Source: Didymella arachidicola (taxonomy: Eukaryota; Ascomycota; Dothideomycetes; Pleosporales; Didymellaceae). Taken from it: a DNA stretch of 64,000 nt. The first letter of the stretch is position 1. Each line of letters starts with the position of its first letter. The stretch lies in the NCBI GenBank assembly GCA_016630955.3, contig CM049986.1, forward strand, positions 682,001-746,000. Direction: 5' to 3'. Positions 33,691 through 45,829 of this stretch are shown here, piece by piece. A program made the position numbers and the translations under genes. Under the pieces are notes generated by a model. That model worked only from the letters and a program-made list of their open reading frames with translations. It made no database searches and was not told the DNA's origin.

Positions 33691-35149
33691 CAACCAGAGT
33701 TGCCACGAGATCCCATACATACTGGGTTGACCTGTTGAAAAATCCTCAAAACATCGAATATATACTGCTACAAAGTGCTGTCCACTCTTGTTTCTACCCA
33801 ATCTACACATACCCGGAAAGGTAGAGTGCAGAATTTGCTGGAGTGTGGGGTCAAGAAGAGCCGGATGAGTTCCCCTTTTGGTGCCGCACTAACGGTCCGG
33901 CCCTCTCCAAGAGCGTCAACTCCCGTTCCTCGAAACATCTTGCGAGCAGGATGTGCACGTCGAGTCTGTTGCTGTCCTCGAATCAGCGTCATGCATAAAC
34001 TAACTAGACTCGAAGGCGTCGTCTTGGGCTCTGGGTCCCTGCGCTGTCGTTACACAATCCGGCCACAATGCGGCTCTGCTCTCAGTCCTCTGTACTCGAT
34101 GTACGACCCTATGTAGGTCCAGTGCATGCGCAGGTCTCGAATAGACTTCCAAGGTACAAAGTCTGCGGTATGGAGTCGTCTCATGTTCTATGAAGGCTTT
34201 CCTAGTATCAGCGCCTTGTAACATACTCTACAAACCCTTTGAATATTGCGAACTGCTCAGTAATGAACGAGGAAGGTGGACGTCCATAGGGTGCTTTTTC
34301 CAATTACAGGCGCACATTGAAATAGATTATCACGCGGTCCGAGGCTTGCGCGAGACGCTGACGGCTTAAATGGCTCTCCGAGACTGGTTCCTGATCTGGC
34401 TGATGTGATCCAATCGGTGCGTCATGTGCGAGACCCTGCCCCAAGCTCAAAGACAAGACGCCCCTGATGTCTGCGATTGCATTCGCTGCCGTGTAGGATT
34501 GCAGTGCCAGCAATACAAAAAGCATATTCACAGTACCAGCTGGTACTGCGGAAGCAAGGCATAAACTCGCAGGGGCTCATTTCCAAACTCGAATTGTGGA
34601 GATGAAGTCTGGGGGAGGCAAACCAGCCTTTCAAGGCTAAGCTTATTCACGTGAAAATCGCGCTAGTGGCCCGGAATTCTAAGTCTCCTGCCCGCTTGCT
34701 GATCGCGCTGTCCTTTTCCCTGACTTCTCTCAACCGCACTTTTACACCACACGAACGCTCACCGACGGCCAGGAACAGATCCCTGGCGCAAATTATCGAC
34801 ACTACGCTATCTTCAGAACGAACACCTATGGGCTCTGCTTCTCGAAACGCGACCGCTTCTCTCTCTATCGCCCAGCTCACCCTGACTGGCCCCGTCTTCC
34901 CATATACTGCCTCGACCAGCGGATTGAATAAGACTGACGCGTCTTTCGCTGCGCTGATTCGCCGTTGTCTAGGGGAGGAGGGTCCACCTTGAACGGTGGA
35001 CGGTAATATTGGCCCCAGCCAGTACTGACTTGGCTGTGCGCATACACCGGAAGCCTTGTGTCTGCGCATGTCTATGCAGGCTGCCTAGAGTCAACGCACG
35101 ATATCATCTACCGGAGCAAACGCTCTAAACCCCACAATACACCGCACAA
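33691..35149. other. Intergenic region before the AGC kinase
   Basis: These 1.46 kb lack a supported gene. Long frames occur on both strands at 34650-35070, but they have no family motif, overlap each other and probably lie in the kinase promoter or 5' UTR. Confidence 0.4.
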
Positions 35150-36889
35150 ATGGCAATCTTCTCCTTTGACGACGACGACGTGGTGGGCGCGAGGAAGGAT
35201 GCGCAGCAGGGCGCACAGCCCACAGTAGTCGTAGACGACGTCTTTGCAGCCGAGAAGATGGATATGGATTTTCCGCCCCTCCAAGTGGGAACCCCACCTA
35301 TCGCGATCGCGTCTCCACTGCCCAAGCGCGCAGTCCAGCCTAATCTGGAAGCAAAGCAGCAAGGACCGGAAAAGCTGGACTTCAACGCAGTCATGAAGAA
35401 GGCGCAAAAGAACAAGAAGAAAAAAAGGAAGGCTTTGGATAGTATTGCGCCAGCGGCCAGCATTGCTCGTGGTTTCCACACCCCAGTCACATCAGGCGGA
35501 GAAGAGTCAGACTTCTCTGCTGCTGCGACACCTCGCCTCGGACCCGCTGTCTCTGGTCTGCCCAGCGTCACCAGCAGCCCTGCACTTCGGCCGATTTCCT
35601 CTATGGGCGGAATCAGCAGTCTCAAGGCACAGCTAGAGGCGCTCAATCTTGGAACCCGAGCGGACTCACCCTTGCGGTACCCGCCTGCCAAACAGGTCGC
35701 TTCCGGAATTTCAAGTAACACTAGCATGTCCGGACTTGACAGTACCAGCGACAGTGACCGCACCGAGATGGAAAGCTATGAAGTCAACCTCGACGAGGAC
35801 TTCAGCGCTGATGCGCCGTCCAAGACCTCCACTATGCTCGGCAACAACATCATGCGCAAGATGAGCGCCGATGACTTTGAGCCTATGAAGTGTCTCGGAA
35901 AAGGCAGCTACGGTACTGTCTTACTCGTCCGACAGCTCAGCACTGGTCGCTTGTTCGCCCAAAAGACCTTCAAGAAGGCATCCATCACCGTGCATAAGAA
36001 AATGATCGAGCAAACCAAGACCGAGCGAAACATTCTGGAAAGCGTCAACAGGTACCCGTTCATCGTGAACTTCTACTACGCGTTCCAGGACCACGAGAAA
36101 CTTTACTTGATCCTCGAGTATGCGCAGGGCGGCGAGCTGTTTCATCATCTCGAGACTGAGCGTATGTTCTCCGAAGATGTAGCAGCTTTCTATATGGCAG
36201 AGATGGTCCTCGCTCTGAATCATCTTCACCGCAATGTCGGCGTGATCTATCGGGATCTGAAACCTGAGAATTGTCTCCTCGACCATGAGGGTCATCTTCT
36301 TCTCACCGACTTCGGCCTGAGTAAGGTCACGCTCGACGACGAGAGCCCTTGTCGATCGATCCTGGGTACTCCAGAGTACATGGCACCCGAAGTGATCGAA
36401 GGCAAGGAGTACGGAGCAGCTGTTGACTGGTGGTCTCTCGGTGCTCTTGGGTACGACTTGCTTACCGGATCGCCTCCATTCACTGGCAACAACAATGCTA
36501 AAATCCAGGAGAAGATCCTCAAGCAGAAGCCCAACATGCCATACTACCTGAGTGCAGACGCCAAGGACCTGCTCCTCCGTCTTCTACGCAAGGATCCCAA
36601 GAAGCGACTTGGATACAACCCGGACAAGGATCTGCTGACCATTAAGAAGCACCGCTTCTTCCGTAAGATTGATTGGAAGAAGCTGGAGGCCCGCGAGTGT
36701 GAGCCACCAATCCAGCCTCTCATCACCGACCCTGAACTGGCCGAGAACTTCAATCAGGAGTTCACCGATCTGCCGCTGAGCCCAGTGTTGACACGAAACT
36801 TCTTGAGCGAGGCGCAGAGCAACCCATTCGGTGGCTTCAGCTTTGTAGCAAGTCAGAGCTTGTTGGACAGTGGTGAATTTGGCTGCTGA
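35150..36889 (+). CDS. psk1: AGC-family Ser/Thr kinase, Psk1/S6K-like
   Basis: This is one exon of 579 residues. Residues 1-240 are a low-complexity N-terminal tail with an acidic start (FSFDDDDVV) and a Lys-rich stretch near 82-100. The kinase domain runs from about 243 (FEPMKCLGKGSYGTVLLV). It has the catalytic loop YRDLKPEN near 367, the DFG motif LLTDFGLSK near 385, and an activation loop reading CRSILGTPEYMAPE. The C-terminal tail carries a turn motif (LPLSPVLTRNF) and a hydrophobic motif NPFGGFSFVAS near 560. That pattern, including F-x-x-F-S-F, matches fission yeast Psk1 and other S6-kinase homologues. These act below TORC1 to phosphorylate ribosomal protein S6. Akt/Sch9-type kinases are less likely because no C2 or PH domain is present. 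All catalytic residues are intact. Confidence 0.85.
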   Translation: MAIFSFDDDDVVGARKDAQQGAQPTVVVDDVFAAEKMDMDFPPLQVGTPPIAIASPLPKRAVQPNLEAKQQGPEKLDFNAVMKKAQKNKKKKRKALDSIAPAASIARGFHTPVTSGGEESDFSAAATPRLGPAVSGLPSVTSSPALRPISSMGGISSLKAQLEALNLGTRADSPLRYPPAKQVASGISSNTSMSGLDSTSDSDRTEMESYEVNLDEDFSADAPSKTSTMLGNNIMRKMSADDFEPMKCLGKGSYGTVLLVRQLSTGRLFAQKTFKKASITVHKKMIEQTKTERNILESVNRYPFIVNFYYAFQDHEKLYLILEYAQGGELFHHLETERMFSEDVAAFYMAEMVLALNHLHRNVGVIYRDLKPENCLLDHEGHLLLTDFGLSKVTLDDESPCRSILGTPEYMAPEVIEGKEYGAAVDWWSLGALGYDLLTGSPPFTGNNNAKIQEKILKQKPNMPYYLSADAKDLLLRLLRKDPKKRLGYNPDKDLLTIKKHRFFRKIDWKKLEARECEPPIQPLITDPELAENFNQEFTDLPLSPVLTRNFLSEAQSNPFGGFSFVASQSLLDSGEFGC

Positions 36890-37761
36890 GAAATATTCTT
36901 AGGGGTTGGTGTGTAATCGTTTGGACTTGAGGCTGGTTGATGTTGTTGATGTCGTATTCTTGCGTTGTCTCACGGTCTATGTATAGCGTGTCTAGCAATC
37001 GTTCGTAGATACATGTTCTTTGCAAATACAATGCCATGCACAGTCGTTGTCCTTCGGTGCAAAGTCAAGACCACCTGCTTTGCATGTGATGACTCACTTC
37101 TGAAGTGTTCGCCTGGTGCCGTCCTCTCCCATGGAATACTATGGTATGTTAAAGCCTAAATGATAGTACAGAAGTATACTAGAGCGATGACACTCATCTT
37201 TCGCGATATGATTCATGGCCCCTGGTCTTGATTATGTAGACGTGACCCAAACGTGCAGAAGAGTGTGCCCTTTGAGAAGCAACGCCAATGGCGGTAGACT
37301 CAAACACGAATAAAATTCCTACGAGTAAAACAGTGCTTACGGCTGATGGTTGCATGCTACTAGCATTACGGAGGCGGAATCTACAATCTAGTGTAACTAT
37401 GCATAGCATTGCTATAGATGCAGCCATTTCTATTCGTCGTAAGCGGCTAACAAGAAAGGCAGCATCAATCGCCGCAAACCAGGACGGGGAGGGAATGCCT
37501 GCGAGGCGATAAGTTCTATCGAATCACCCATTAGATCATATATAGCATATGAGAAGTAGGTACTGAGACACGACGAAATTGAGGGCACAAGGTGTTACTC
37601 GGTTTATGCTGACTAACGATCCTGATTGATGGCTGTACTTTGCGACTAAGCTGCTAGCGCGACCAGATTGACAATGTAAATGTCTCTTCAGGACCTGAAG
37701 TTTAGGTTCAGGTAACAAAAAGTATGGTGCAGCCAACTAAAGAGTGAGGTCCCAAAAATCA
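36890..37761. other. 3' flank of the AGC kinase
   Basis: These 872 bases are AT-richer than neighbouring genes and lack supported coding sequence, RNA or repeats up to the tRNA at 37762. Confidence 0.4.
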
Positions 37762-37844
37762 TGCCCATTCTCGGAATCGAACCGAGGATCTTCTCATTAC
37801 GTAGATAATACGAGTGAGACGCTGTACCACTAAGCCAAACGGGC
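37762..37844 (-). tRNA. tRNA-Thr (anticodon CGU) with intron
   Basis: On the minus strand GCCCGTT pairs with AATGGGC (one G-U pair), then discriminator A. The D-arm region is TGGCTTAGTGGTACAGC and the T arm is CTCGG-TTCGATT-CCGAG. The anticodon stem TCTCA pairs with TGAGA, and the loop CTCGTA gives anticodon CGT. An 11-nt intron (TTATCTACGTA) follows position 37. Its body is closely related to the tRNA-Thr(AGU) gene 4 kb to the left. Confidence 0.93.
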
Positions 37845-39118
37845 ATTTATTACATGGAAATGTAGCCAAATATGATATTTATAAATTGGTTATTACTCAG
37901 CCGTGCGACGCCAGCGGGTCACTGCCCGGCTGTAGAGATCCCCACTGGAGCGCCAGGAAAGGCTAGGACGCGGCTGCACGCGGGTGGTAAGATTGTCAAG
38001 ATATATGAACATCATCCTGTTAGCGGGCTGGTGGAACCGCAACTCCGACGGTTATCTCGTACCTCCTCCACCTACAACATGCTTTCATCTTCAGAGTCGC
38101 TCGTCCATCTGGGAACTTTACAGCTCTGATTCTAGTTCGTTTTCCTACGAGCAATACACTGCGCCTTCCGTGCGGCCCGCGCTCGTGATTTAGCGACGCG
38201 TTCACCATAGTCGCCAGCGTCGGGTTTATCAGACGAAGATTCTTTTCTCACTCGGCGAGAGCGCATTTTATCCGACTCTGTTCATGATTTCAATTATTGC
38301 ATGGCCACTGCTGCGCTAGATTTCGAACAACGGTGCGCCTCAAACGCAGCAGACTCGTGCGGCTATAAGCCACTTCCGATTGACCACTCTTCATTCTGAT
38401 CTGCAGGCTCTCTGCATTGAGAGAAAGACTTTGGCAACTACTGTGTGTCTCGCGGTGTTGGAAGATACCTGCGAGCAGCTGGAGCCTGCTGCCTTATTCG
38501 TACGACTGGCACGCGATTATAAGACAGAAGGAAGCCGCACGCGTACCGTAAGTGCCCCCAGCTTCTCTTCGACACCGACTAAACCTCATTGTTAGCTGCT
38601 TCTCGATAAGAGAAACTATTTTCGCGCGCTCTAGCACGTGCAACGCAGCACCCGACATCGCGACGCAACCTTGGCGCAGCGCGAGATGCAGTGTCAGCCA
38701 ATGCACAAGAAATCCGCCGCAGAAAGCTTGTACGATTGAGGACCCTTTATTTCGCTTTCGATAGAAAAACGACGCGTTTGCTGAAGCTCTGCCATACAGA
38801 CCGGCAGTGGCGTCTTATTTATCGCTTCGGAAGGCAGAATAACATCTTACAACATCGGGGCGCACAACCCAGGAAACAGTCAACAAGCGATCACGACAAG
38901 TCTTCGCAGTACAAAGACATCAATTCTCTGCAAGAAACTTCTCTGACGGCGGATGCGATCTCGGGACCAATTCAAGTGAAAGTCGACTCGGGTCTCCGCC
39001 AAGACAGCCTCGCCGTCGCGTCACCGTGAGGCGCAAATTACCCAAGCACCTTCCTCCTTATGCTCATTTCGATTCAGCGAATCCACAAACGAACTCTCCC
39101 TTCTTGGCACTGCCCAAC
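37845..39118. other. Intergenic region before the AT-hook/Zn2Cys6 gene
   Basis: These 1.27 kb show short, motif-free open frames only. The last 100 bases are open in frame with the next gene but lack an ATG, so I treat them as 5' UTR. Confidence 0.4.
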
Positions 39119-42100
39119 ATGGCGCAATCGCTTCCTGACCCGGCGATGCCATATAGCTTGCGCATTATCGAGAGCACACCAGGCGAAAGCCTTACTGTTG
39201 CGCTACCGCTACCCTCGGGTGCAAGCGCGCTGCAGAAAACTTCACCTTTCAGCACCTCGGAGGCCGTCAATTCGCTACCGGAGCCTGATCGTGACTGGTG
39301 GACGCGCCTAAGCTACAGTCCGGGGCTGCTGCAAATCGGTACCGTGCTTCGACACCTTGGACTTCGACAAGTTCCCAATGCCAAGCGGATCGTATTCCAA
39401 TATAACAATGTCATCCAGCTTGCAGATGCTGTAGCCGAGGTGCTCAAGAAGCTTCCCACTGATCAGAAGGGACTAATAGATATTGCCGCTGATTTCACAA
39501 CGGGCGTACTCGACGAGGACATCGCCCTTCTCCTGCATCGTTTCGGCAATGATATCTGGGGCACAGGCAAAGATAGACCGTGGCTACTTCAAGCCAGTGA
39601 AGGCATTGCAGAGTATCCTAAAGACCTATACTTTGGCAATGCTGCCGATCAAAATATGTGAGTCTGTCACTTGAAACGTGGCATACGTGTTGAGCTCGTC
39701 ATTAATCTCATTTGAAGAATGGTGTACTACCTCCGTCTTTGGATCCTTGCCAAAGCTTTCAACACTATGCGCAAACATTTCCAACCTCGTGCAAAGAACA
39801 CCGCATTCGCAAATCCCGACGATGCAAGTCGAAGGACCTCTTCTCGTCGTAGCGGCGGACCAGCCTTATTAGGGCAAGACAACCAAGTGCATACGCCAGG
39901 GAGCTCATTCGCAGCCACTGCCGACCGCGTTGCCGCCTCAAATGATATAAAAGCAGAGTCTCCAGACAGCACAGCACAAACGCGCCGAACAGGACGTGTC
40001 CCAAAGCCGCGGAAAGACCTTGTCGACATTGATTGTGCAACAGAAGAATCCCCAGATGAGTCGTCGGAGGTCGAAGAGGAGCTAGATGATGATGCTCCAA
40101 GGCACTACAAAGGCCCAGGACGAGCTTGGCGGAAGGCCGAGGTAGACGAAGACCCGGTGTTTCTGGCTGGAGAGATTGACATGGCTGGCAAGCGTCGTGC
40201 AAGCGACCTCCAAACCCAGGCAACTCCCAAACGGAGAGGCAGGCCACCAAAGCAGTCAGGAAACGAGGCACGTTCAGTATCTACCCGATACTCGATGCCA
40301 ACGCAGGGGTTGTCGGTAGAGCAGGGGAACCGACGCCCAAAAAGGATGCACCGTTCCGAAGGCATGGCTAGTAATAGCTCAGATGAGTCTGAAGACGACG
40401 ACAGCGTTTCCACGCCAGCAACTACTACACAGTCGCGAGGTGGTAAATCTGCACGACAACCGCCAGGAGCTTGCGAGTCGTGCCGGCGACGACGTCAGAA
40501 ATGTGACCGGGCGCGCCCAGAATGTACTCGATGCATTGGCCTTGGCTTCGTTTGCACGTATATCATAGCCTCAGCTTCGACCATACCTTCGAGGACGCCT
40601 TCAAAGAAGTTCACGAAGACGCCTTCGAAGTCGACACCCAAACTCAAGGCAGAGAAACTCGAGGCTGAATCGGATGTTCACGGTGAGGAAGATCCGTTAG
40701 ATCAGCCTGCAACCAACGGCACCTCGCATTTGAAGAAGGTTGATCTGCCACTTGACAAAGACTGGGACGAAGATCGCTGGCAGCACTTCTATCTCCAAGG
40801 CAACGAGGACAGCTTGATGCTCGCCATGATGCTATCGCTAGGACTGAAGGTGACCCCGCGAGATCGTATCAGCTCCAGCTTTGTTGTCACAAACTATGCG
40901 TCTCTGTGCAAAGATATCTGCAAAATTGCAGCCAAACTCTGCAACAACTTCTCAGCAGCGGATCTGATTCGCTTCGCCGCAGATTCGTCATATCTTGATG
41001 AAGAGATTGATATCGTATTCGATGACTGGTCGCACGTCTGGAGCGTCGATGCAGATCGTGGAAAGCTTCTGAGTCCGGGGACTGAACCACTTTATCCAAA
41101 AGATCTCGTCTTTGAAGAGGACGATGATAGGAAGCTGCAAGTCTTGCCATGTTTCGCGAATGCTAGAAGTATGACTAATGCTGCACAGGATCTGGACTTA
41201 CCTCCATGGTTGGGTCTTTATGGTTGCACTGATGAACTGCAAACAGATGCATGGAGCGGGTGTACGCAACATGAGGAAAGTCATGAATGCCAAAGTCCCA
41301 AAATACATACTCGACCAGTGGCAATCCGGAGGCATATATACCTTCGACAGCCCTGAGGACCTCAGCCGATCAGAATCCGAGTCCAAGGTCGCAGAAGACA
41401 TGTTCGCCGATCCAAAGCTGCAAGAAAGCGAGTCTCAACTCCTTGAAGCCATCGGTGATTTGTTTGCTGATGCCAAGACAGAACAGCAGGATACAGCGAC
41501 CAGCAACGTTGCGGAGCCGGGCTCCAACACCCGAAGGCTACCCAGGCGCCAGCAGAAGCGCAAAGACAGCAGCATAGCCCTTGCGGAACAGTCCGAAGCT
41601 GCTCGACCTCACAAGCAGCGTCGAATCGCCGACCGCACAGTCTCTAAACCAGACGACTTCACCGCTCTCTTTATGAGCTACCTCGAGAACTTCGCCGAGC
41701 CCCAGTTCAACGAGCTCGCTGGCCTCGACGCCATCAAAAAGGAGCTGCCCAACGTCCGAAACTACGCCAACGGCCTTGATGCAAAGCTACGTGCACGCCT
41801 GAGTCCTACGGTCTTCAACTTAACGCTGCCAGCCTGGCTGGCTTATCGTAGGGAGATTGTCGAGGCGAAGCGCAAGGTTGCTTCCATGGCGCCGGTAGCG
41901 CAGGCGCCGAGCCGTCAGGTGGCTATCATGGAGCGCAATAGGCTTGCGACGCAAATCCGCATGGCGCACGAAACTTTCGTGGACGCGGGCTACGATGACC
42001 TGAGGCCGGAGCAGATCATCTACCGCGCCATGGTTACGCTGATGAAGGAGCATGGCAATTCTCAAACTGCCGAGGGTATTCGACGGGGACTCAGGGATAT

Positions 42101-42224
42101 GGAGGACGAGGTTGCGGGCCTGGGAGATCAGTTGATGAGTGGAGGCATGAAGTATGTCCTAGGGGAGGCTGCACCAGTAGCCAATTTGAAGGACTTGCAG
42201 GTGCATGCAAAGGTTGGCAAATGA
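39119..42224 (+). CDS. AT-hook and Zn2Cys6 DNA-binding protein
   Basis: Three exons (39119-39657, 39718-41136, 41189-42224) give 997 residues. The first ATG gives MAQSLPDPAMPYSLRIIEST. Residues about 1-240 form a folded unknown domain. An acidic Ser-rich segment near 280-300 precedes an AT-hook (TPKRRGRPPKQ) at about 350, then a Zn2Cys6 cluster at about 431-460 (CESCRRRRQKCDRARPECTR, then CIGLGFVC). The remaining 530 residues are helical with no standard fungal transcription-factor domain that I recognise. Intron 2 is GC-AG (donor GCAAGT): only this donor has the phase to join DDDRKL to IWTYLHGWVFMVAL and continue RKVMNAKVPKYILDQW. An internal zinc cluster with an upstream AT-hook is unusual; most family members carry the cluster N-terminally. 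The function is unknown but is probably chromatin-bound regulation. Confidence 0.82.
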
Positions 42225-42425
42225 AGGTGCTGTCGCCGAAGGTGATCATGGTCAGGGGCACACAGTAATAGATTCATAGTCAATGCAAATGGTGTTCAAA
42301 TATGGTATTATCATCTCATGTGCTTAGAACCACGCCAACATGTAGCTCGCTAAACTGCCAACAATGTCTTCTCTGTTCTTTTCTGTTCCTCTCTGCTCAT
42401 TGTCCAACTCTGGAACACTGAGTGA

Positions 42426-45368
42426 TCATTTTGGCGTGGTGATGACTCCCTCGTATTCCCGGCTTGCTATGTAGTCAAGCGTGCGTTGGAAGTGTTTCCT
42501 AGGGTTCTCAAGACTTGACGCGTTTTCGTTAGACTGAAGGTTCGAGTGGATTAGCTCAATGAGACCGTTCAGGTATTTCGTCGTGACCTGAATGTTGTTA
42601 GTAGAGATTTACAACTAGCGAGTATCTGGCTTACAGCATCGTTTTCCTGGTCGAAGTAATAGACGTAGCGGTTCAGGATCTCAACGAAGAGCTCGACCGA
42701 TACTGCTGCATCCATGCATGCATCAGCGACACGTAGCGCACGCTGCAGGCACTCGAGTACACGCTTTCCATCGCGGTAAAGCTGGCAGTGTCAGTAAAGT
42801 GGCCGTTGCCACATGACTATCACAACTTACGTCTTTCGGGTCTTCCTCTCCAAGGGCCCTGATCTCCGTCGCCCACCACAGATGACTGGCCAGATAGACC
42901 GCACGGCACTGATCGGGCTTCTTGAGCAGCTTGCTACCATGTAGCGCGCACTTGGTGATGAGAGTGTCGTAGTTCTCTTTGCCAAAGTTCCGTGTTGTGT
43001 GCAACGCACTGGCGACGATGCACACCGCCTGGAACTGTGCTCTCGAATCGCTGATCGCTTCCTCGTAGATTGTGAAAGCTTGGGCGAAATACTCGTACGC
43101 GACTTCCTCGAAGTTGTTTTGATCTGCGACTTGTCCACAGGCGACGAAGAGACGAAGGGATAAGTCTGCGGAACCTGTGACGCGGCTGTAGAGAGTGGAA
43201 AGAGTGTTGTGCATAAACTTGTAAAGCGCGGATGATTGTGACTGCCAGTTGTCGTCGAAATGTTCGCGCTTTTTGTACTGTCGTGCAAGCTTGAGTGATG
43301 CTGTGATAATGGCAGGTGTGGTGTACTTGACGCGCTCGTTGCCCTCAGCAAATGCCTTGCGTGCTGCTTGAAGAAGCTGCGAGCTTTGTTAGCATTCCTG
43401 CTCTACCACTAGAGGGAAGAACCTACCTTGAACTGCGTATCGTTGTCCTTGCCGTGTATCAAATGGACTATCCTTGCTAGCCACCCTTGTTCTTCTATTG
43501 TCTCCTCCGTCTCTTGCGCCCGTCTTTGGACTGGACCGCCCGGGTATCCTTGCGCTTGCTGAATACCTTCTCTGATGAGAACCTTCAAGATTTCCAATAC
43601 GCTTTCGAGGTTCTCCACAGATGTGATGGGTGTCTTATTTCGCATCAAACTCCTTGCAATTTCGCCGGCGACGGCCCTCCGTGTGGGATACGGCTGGGAG
43701 TGAAGGAGAGGAATGTAGTTTGGAAGGGCGAGCGCGGTGAAGAGGGAAACGTAGGTCTTAATGGGAGAAAGAAGGAGGTTAAGGATTTGGCTTTGGGTTG
43801 CTTGCGAGTGTAGATCGGCGCTGTTCTGGTATTCGGTGACCTTTTGATTCGCAAACGTGAGGACCTGATCGATGTAGTCGAGGCGTTCTGGGTAGATGTT
43901 TCTGTCTCAATCAGCACAATGTATATCGAGGTGCACAGGCAACATACAGAGCAAGATTTGCGAGCGATACGAGCAACCCAATGGTGTCCTGTATGGCTAA
44001 TCGCTGCATCTTGACGAGTGTCTGAACCTGCTCGTGGAAGATCTCAAAGAGCTTTACGTTGCTCGGTATGCCGCGCCTCTTTTCAATCGCGCCATCCGAT
44101 TCGGCCGTCTCGATGTCTGCAAGGGAGACAGCAGTTGTTGAGGATGCAATGGAAGTCTCATCTGCACCCGGCTGTGTCTCAGAGCCCTCGGCAGAATCAC
44201 CATTCTGATGTGTGGGCTGCCCCTCTGGCTCCGCACCCTTCTCCTTTGCTATCCTCATCTTCTCAAGAAGCTGTGCTATCGATTCCTCCTCGGTCTTCTT
44301 GCGCTGCTCCGGACTTTCCGACTCAGCTTCGCGTTGCGCGTACGAGGATAGGCGATCCATGAGGCCTACGACGATGCTTTTGACGTTTACGTGCGGGTTC
44401 AGGCGTGCGACCGCGGAGAGGAACTGGTCGAGGGTGTGCAGGTGGAACTCGTCAGGGAAGACCTGGGTGACGACTGTTTCGTGTCAGCTTGATTCAGAGG
44501 GTAAATGCCAACAGACCGAGACATGCCTTCCAAGAGGTACTCTTGCGCCAGAACGTCCCGGCATTGTACAATCTGCTCGAGCAGAGGGTTGAGTATCTTC
44601 TTGTAGTTTTCCAGATCGACCAGCTGGCTAAGTCTGACCAGATTGCTGCCCACCAGCAGCTGCAGCTCCTGGCGCTCCTTGGTCCGTTGCTCGCGCTCTC
44701 TCGAATGACCCTGATGTTGCAGCCTTACCCAGAGCTTGTTCATCTCGACAAAATTGGTCAGAATGAAGCTGATCGAGTCTTGCAGATTGCCCTCTGGACC
44801 CTCGCTGTCGCCGGAGGGAAGGTAGTCGCGCGCCTGGCCGGCAAGATAGTACCGCAGAAACAGCCCGCGTATGGGGTGCTGCACTCCGCGACTCATCTCC
44901 ATCATGTCCTTCATGATCTCCTTCACGGGCGCATCTTCAATGGCCATGTAGACCGTGCCAACAGTGATCATGAGATATAGGCGCGGGATGATGTTGCCGG
45001 CATACTGTACGAGCTCATAGAGATCGGCCAGGTGATTCACGGGGTGGTTTTCGCGGAGGTAGACGGCTAGGTGGCGCAGGGCATCGAAGACGGCCATGTA
45101 CAGCTCATAGTACTGCTTGGGGCCTAGGGCGCTTGTGCGCAGTTCCGAGACGAGTGTCGAGCTGGGCACACAATTAGCTAAGCTCCCGACATACACCGCT
45201 AGACGGCAATCGCAGAGACATGTGGACCGCGTACCTGCACTTAAGCGCATCCATCAGCTTCCCGGGGGTCTCGAGACATCGCCGCATGAGCATCGTCTGC
45301 TGGCGCACCACGGCGAGCGCATCTTCAAGCAGACGGGCCTGGTCTTCAACGGGAGGCGGCGACGCCAT
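42426..45368 (-). CDS. VPS35: Retromer core subunit VPS35
   Basis: Seven exons (45368-45235, 45161-44527, 44473-43948, 43901-43427, 43376-42831, 42781-42635, 42587-42426) give 874 residues. The start ATG opens MASPPPVEDQARLLEDALAV. The first exon joins to STLVSELRTSALGPKQYYEL, the most conserved VPS35 block, and PRLYLMITVGTVYM plus VQHPIRGLFLRYYL are the PRLYLM-type VPS26-binding region. Downstream VFPDEFHLHTLDQFL, the long acidic insert (44100-44300) and the C-terminal alpha-solenoid (NIYPERLDYIDQVL) follow family order. Length lies between human (796) and yeast (944). Retromer recycles cargo from endosomes to the Golgi. Intron 2 is best read as GC-AG (GAAG|GCATGT), giving EYLLE-VVTQVFPDEF. 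A GT-AG alternative would replace VVTQ with GMSRS. Confidence 0.93.
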
Positions 45369-45829
45369 TGTAGGTAGAATCGGTGGGGAGGCCGGGGATT
45401 GCGGAGAGCGCTGGTCAGTGTTCAGGCAAGGCCGCCATGCGGGATGGGAAGGCGCCAAGGAAGCCGGAGCATCTACTTGACAGGGATGCTAGCTCTCGAG
45501 CTTAGCTGCGTCATCATGTCAGGTATAAATGTTTGCGCACAATCATTGAATTTGTGTCGAGGATCTCGATCCGCTCCATGCAGTATGTAATCCCAAGACG
45601 CTTCGCGTTGCCGCGCAGTGTAAAACGCCGTCCCAATGCGGCACCACATCTATGTCTATCAAAGCCATCCTCCATTACTCGTGCATCATTGTACATCTTA
45701 TTCGCCATAACATATCAACATAACAGGTAACCAGCTCGACATGCAATCTGTCAAGTCTAGCAAGAAGAGAAAGGGCAGAATGTGAGGCATCATCGCTGCG
45801 GAATTGCGTTGTGCTTATGGGAGAGCAGA
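45369..45829. other. VPS35 promoter region
   Basis: This 461-base space lies between the VPS35 start and the 3' end of the secreted-protein gene, both on the minus strand. No other feature is visible. Confidence 0.4.

Noticed and set aside
34647..35069. 140-residue minus-strand frame and overlapping plus-strand frame before the AGC kinase
   Set aside because: Both overlap each other, have no motif and sit in the expected promoter/5' UTR of the kinase gene.
39719..41356. Reading the zinc-cluster protein as two genes, the first ending at 41356
   Set aside because: A GC-AG intron at 41137-41188 joins the halves in frame and restores a continuous helical region. The tail of the unspliced frame is low in conserved features.
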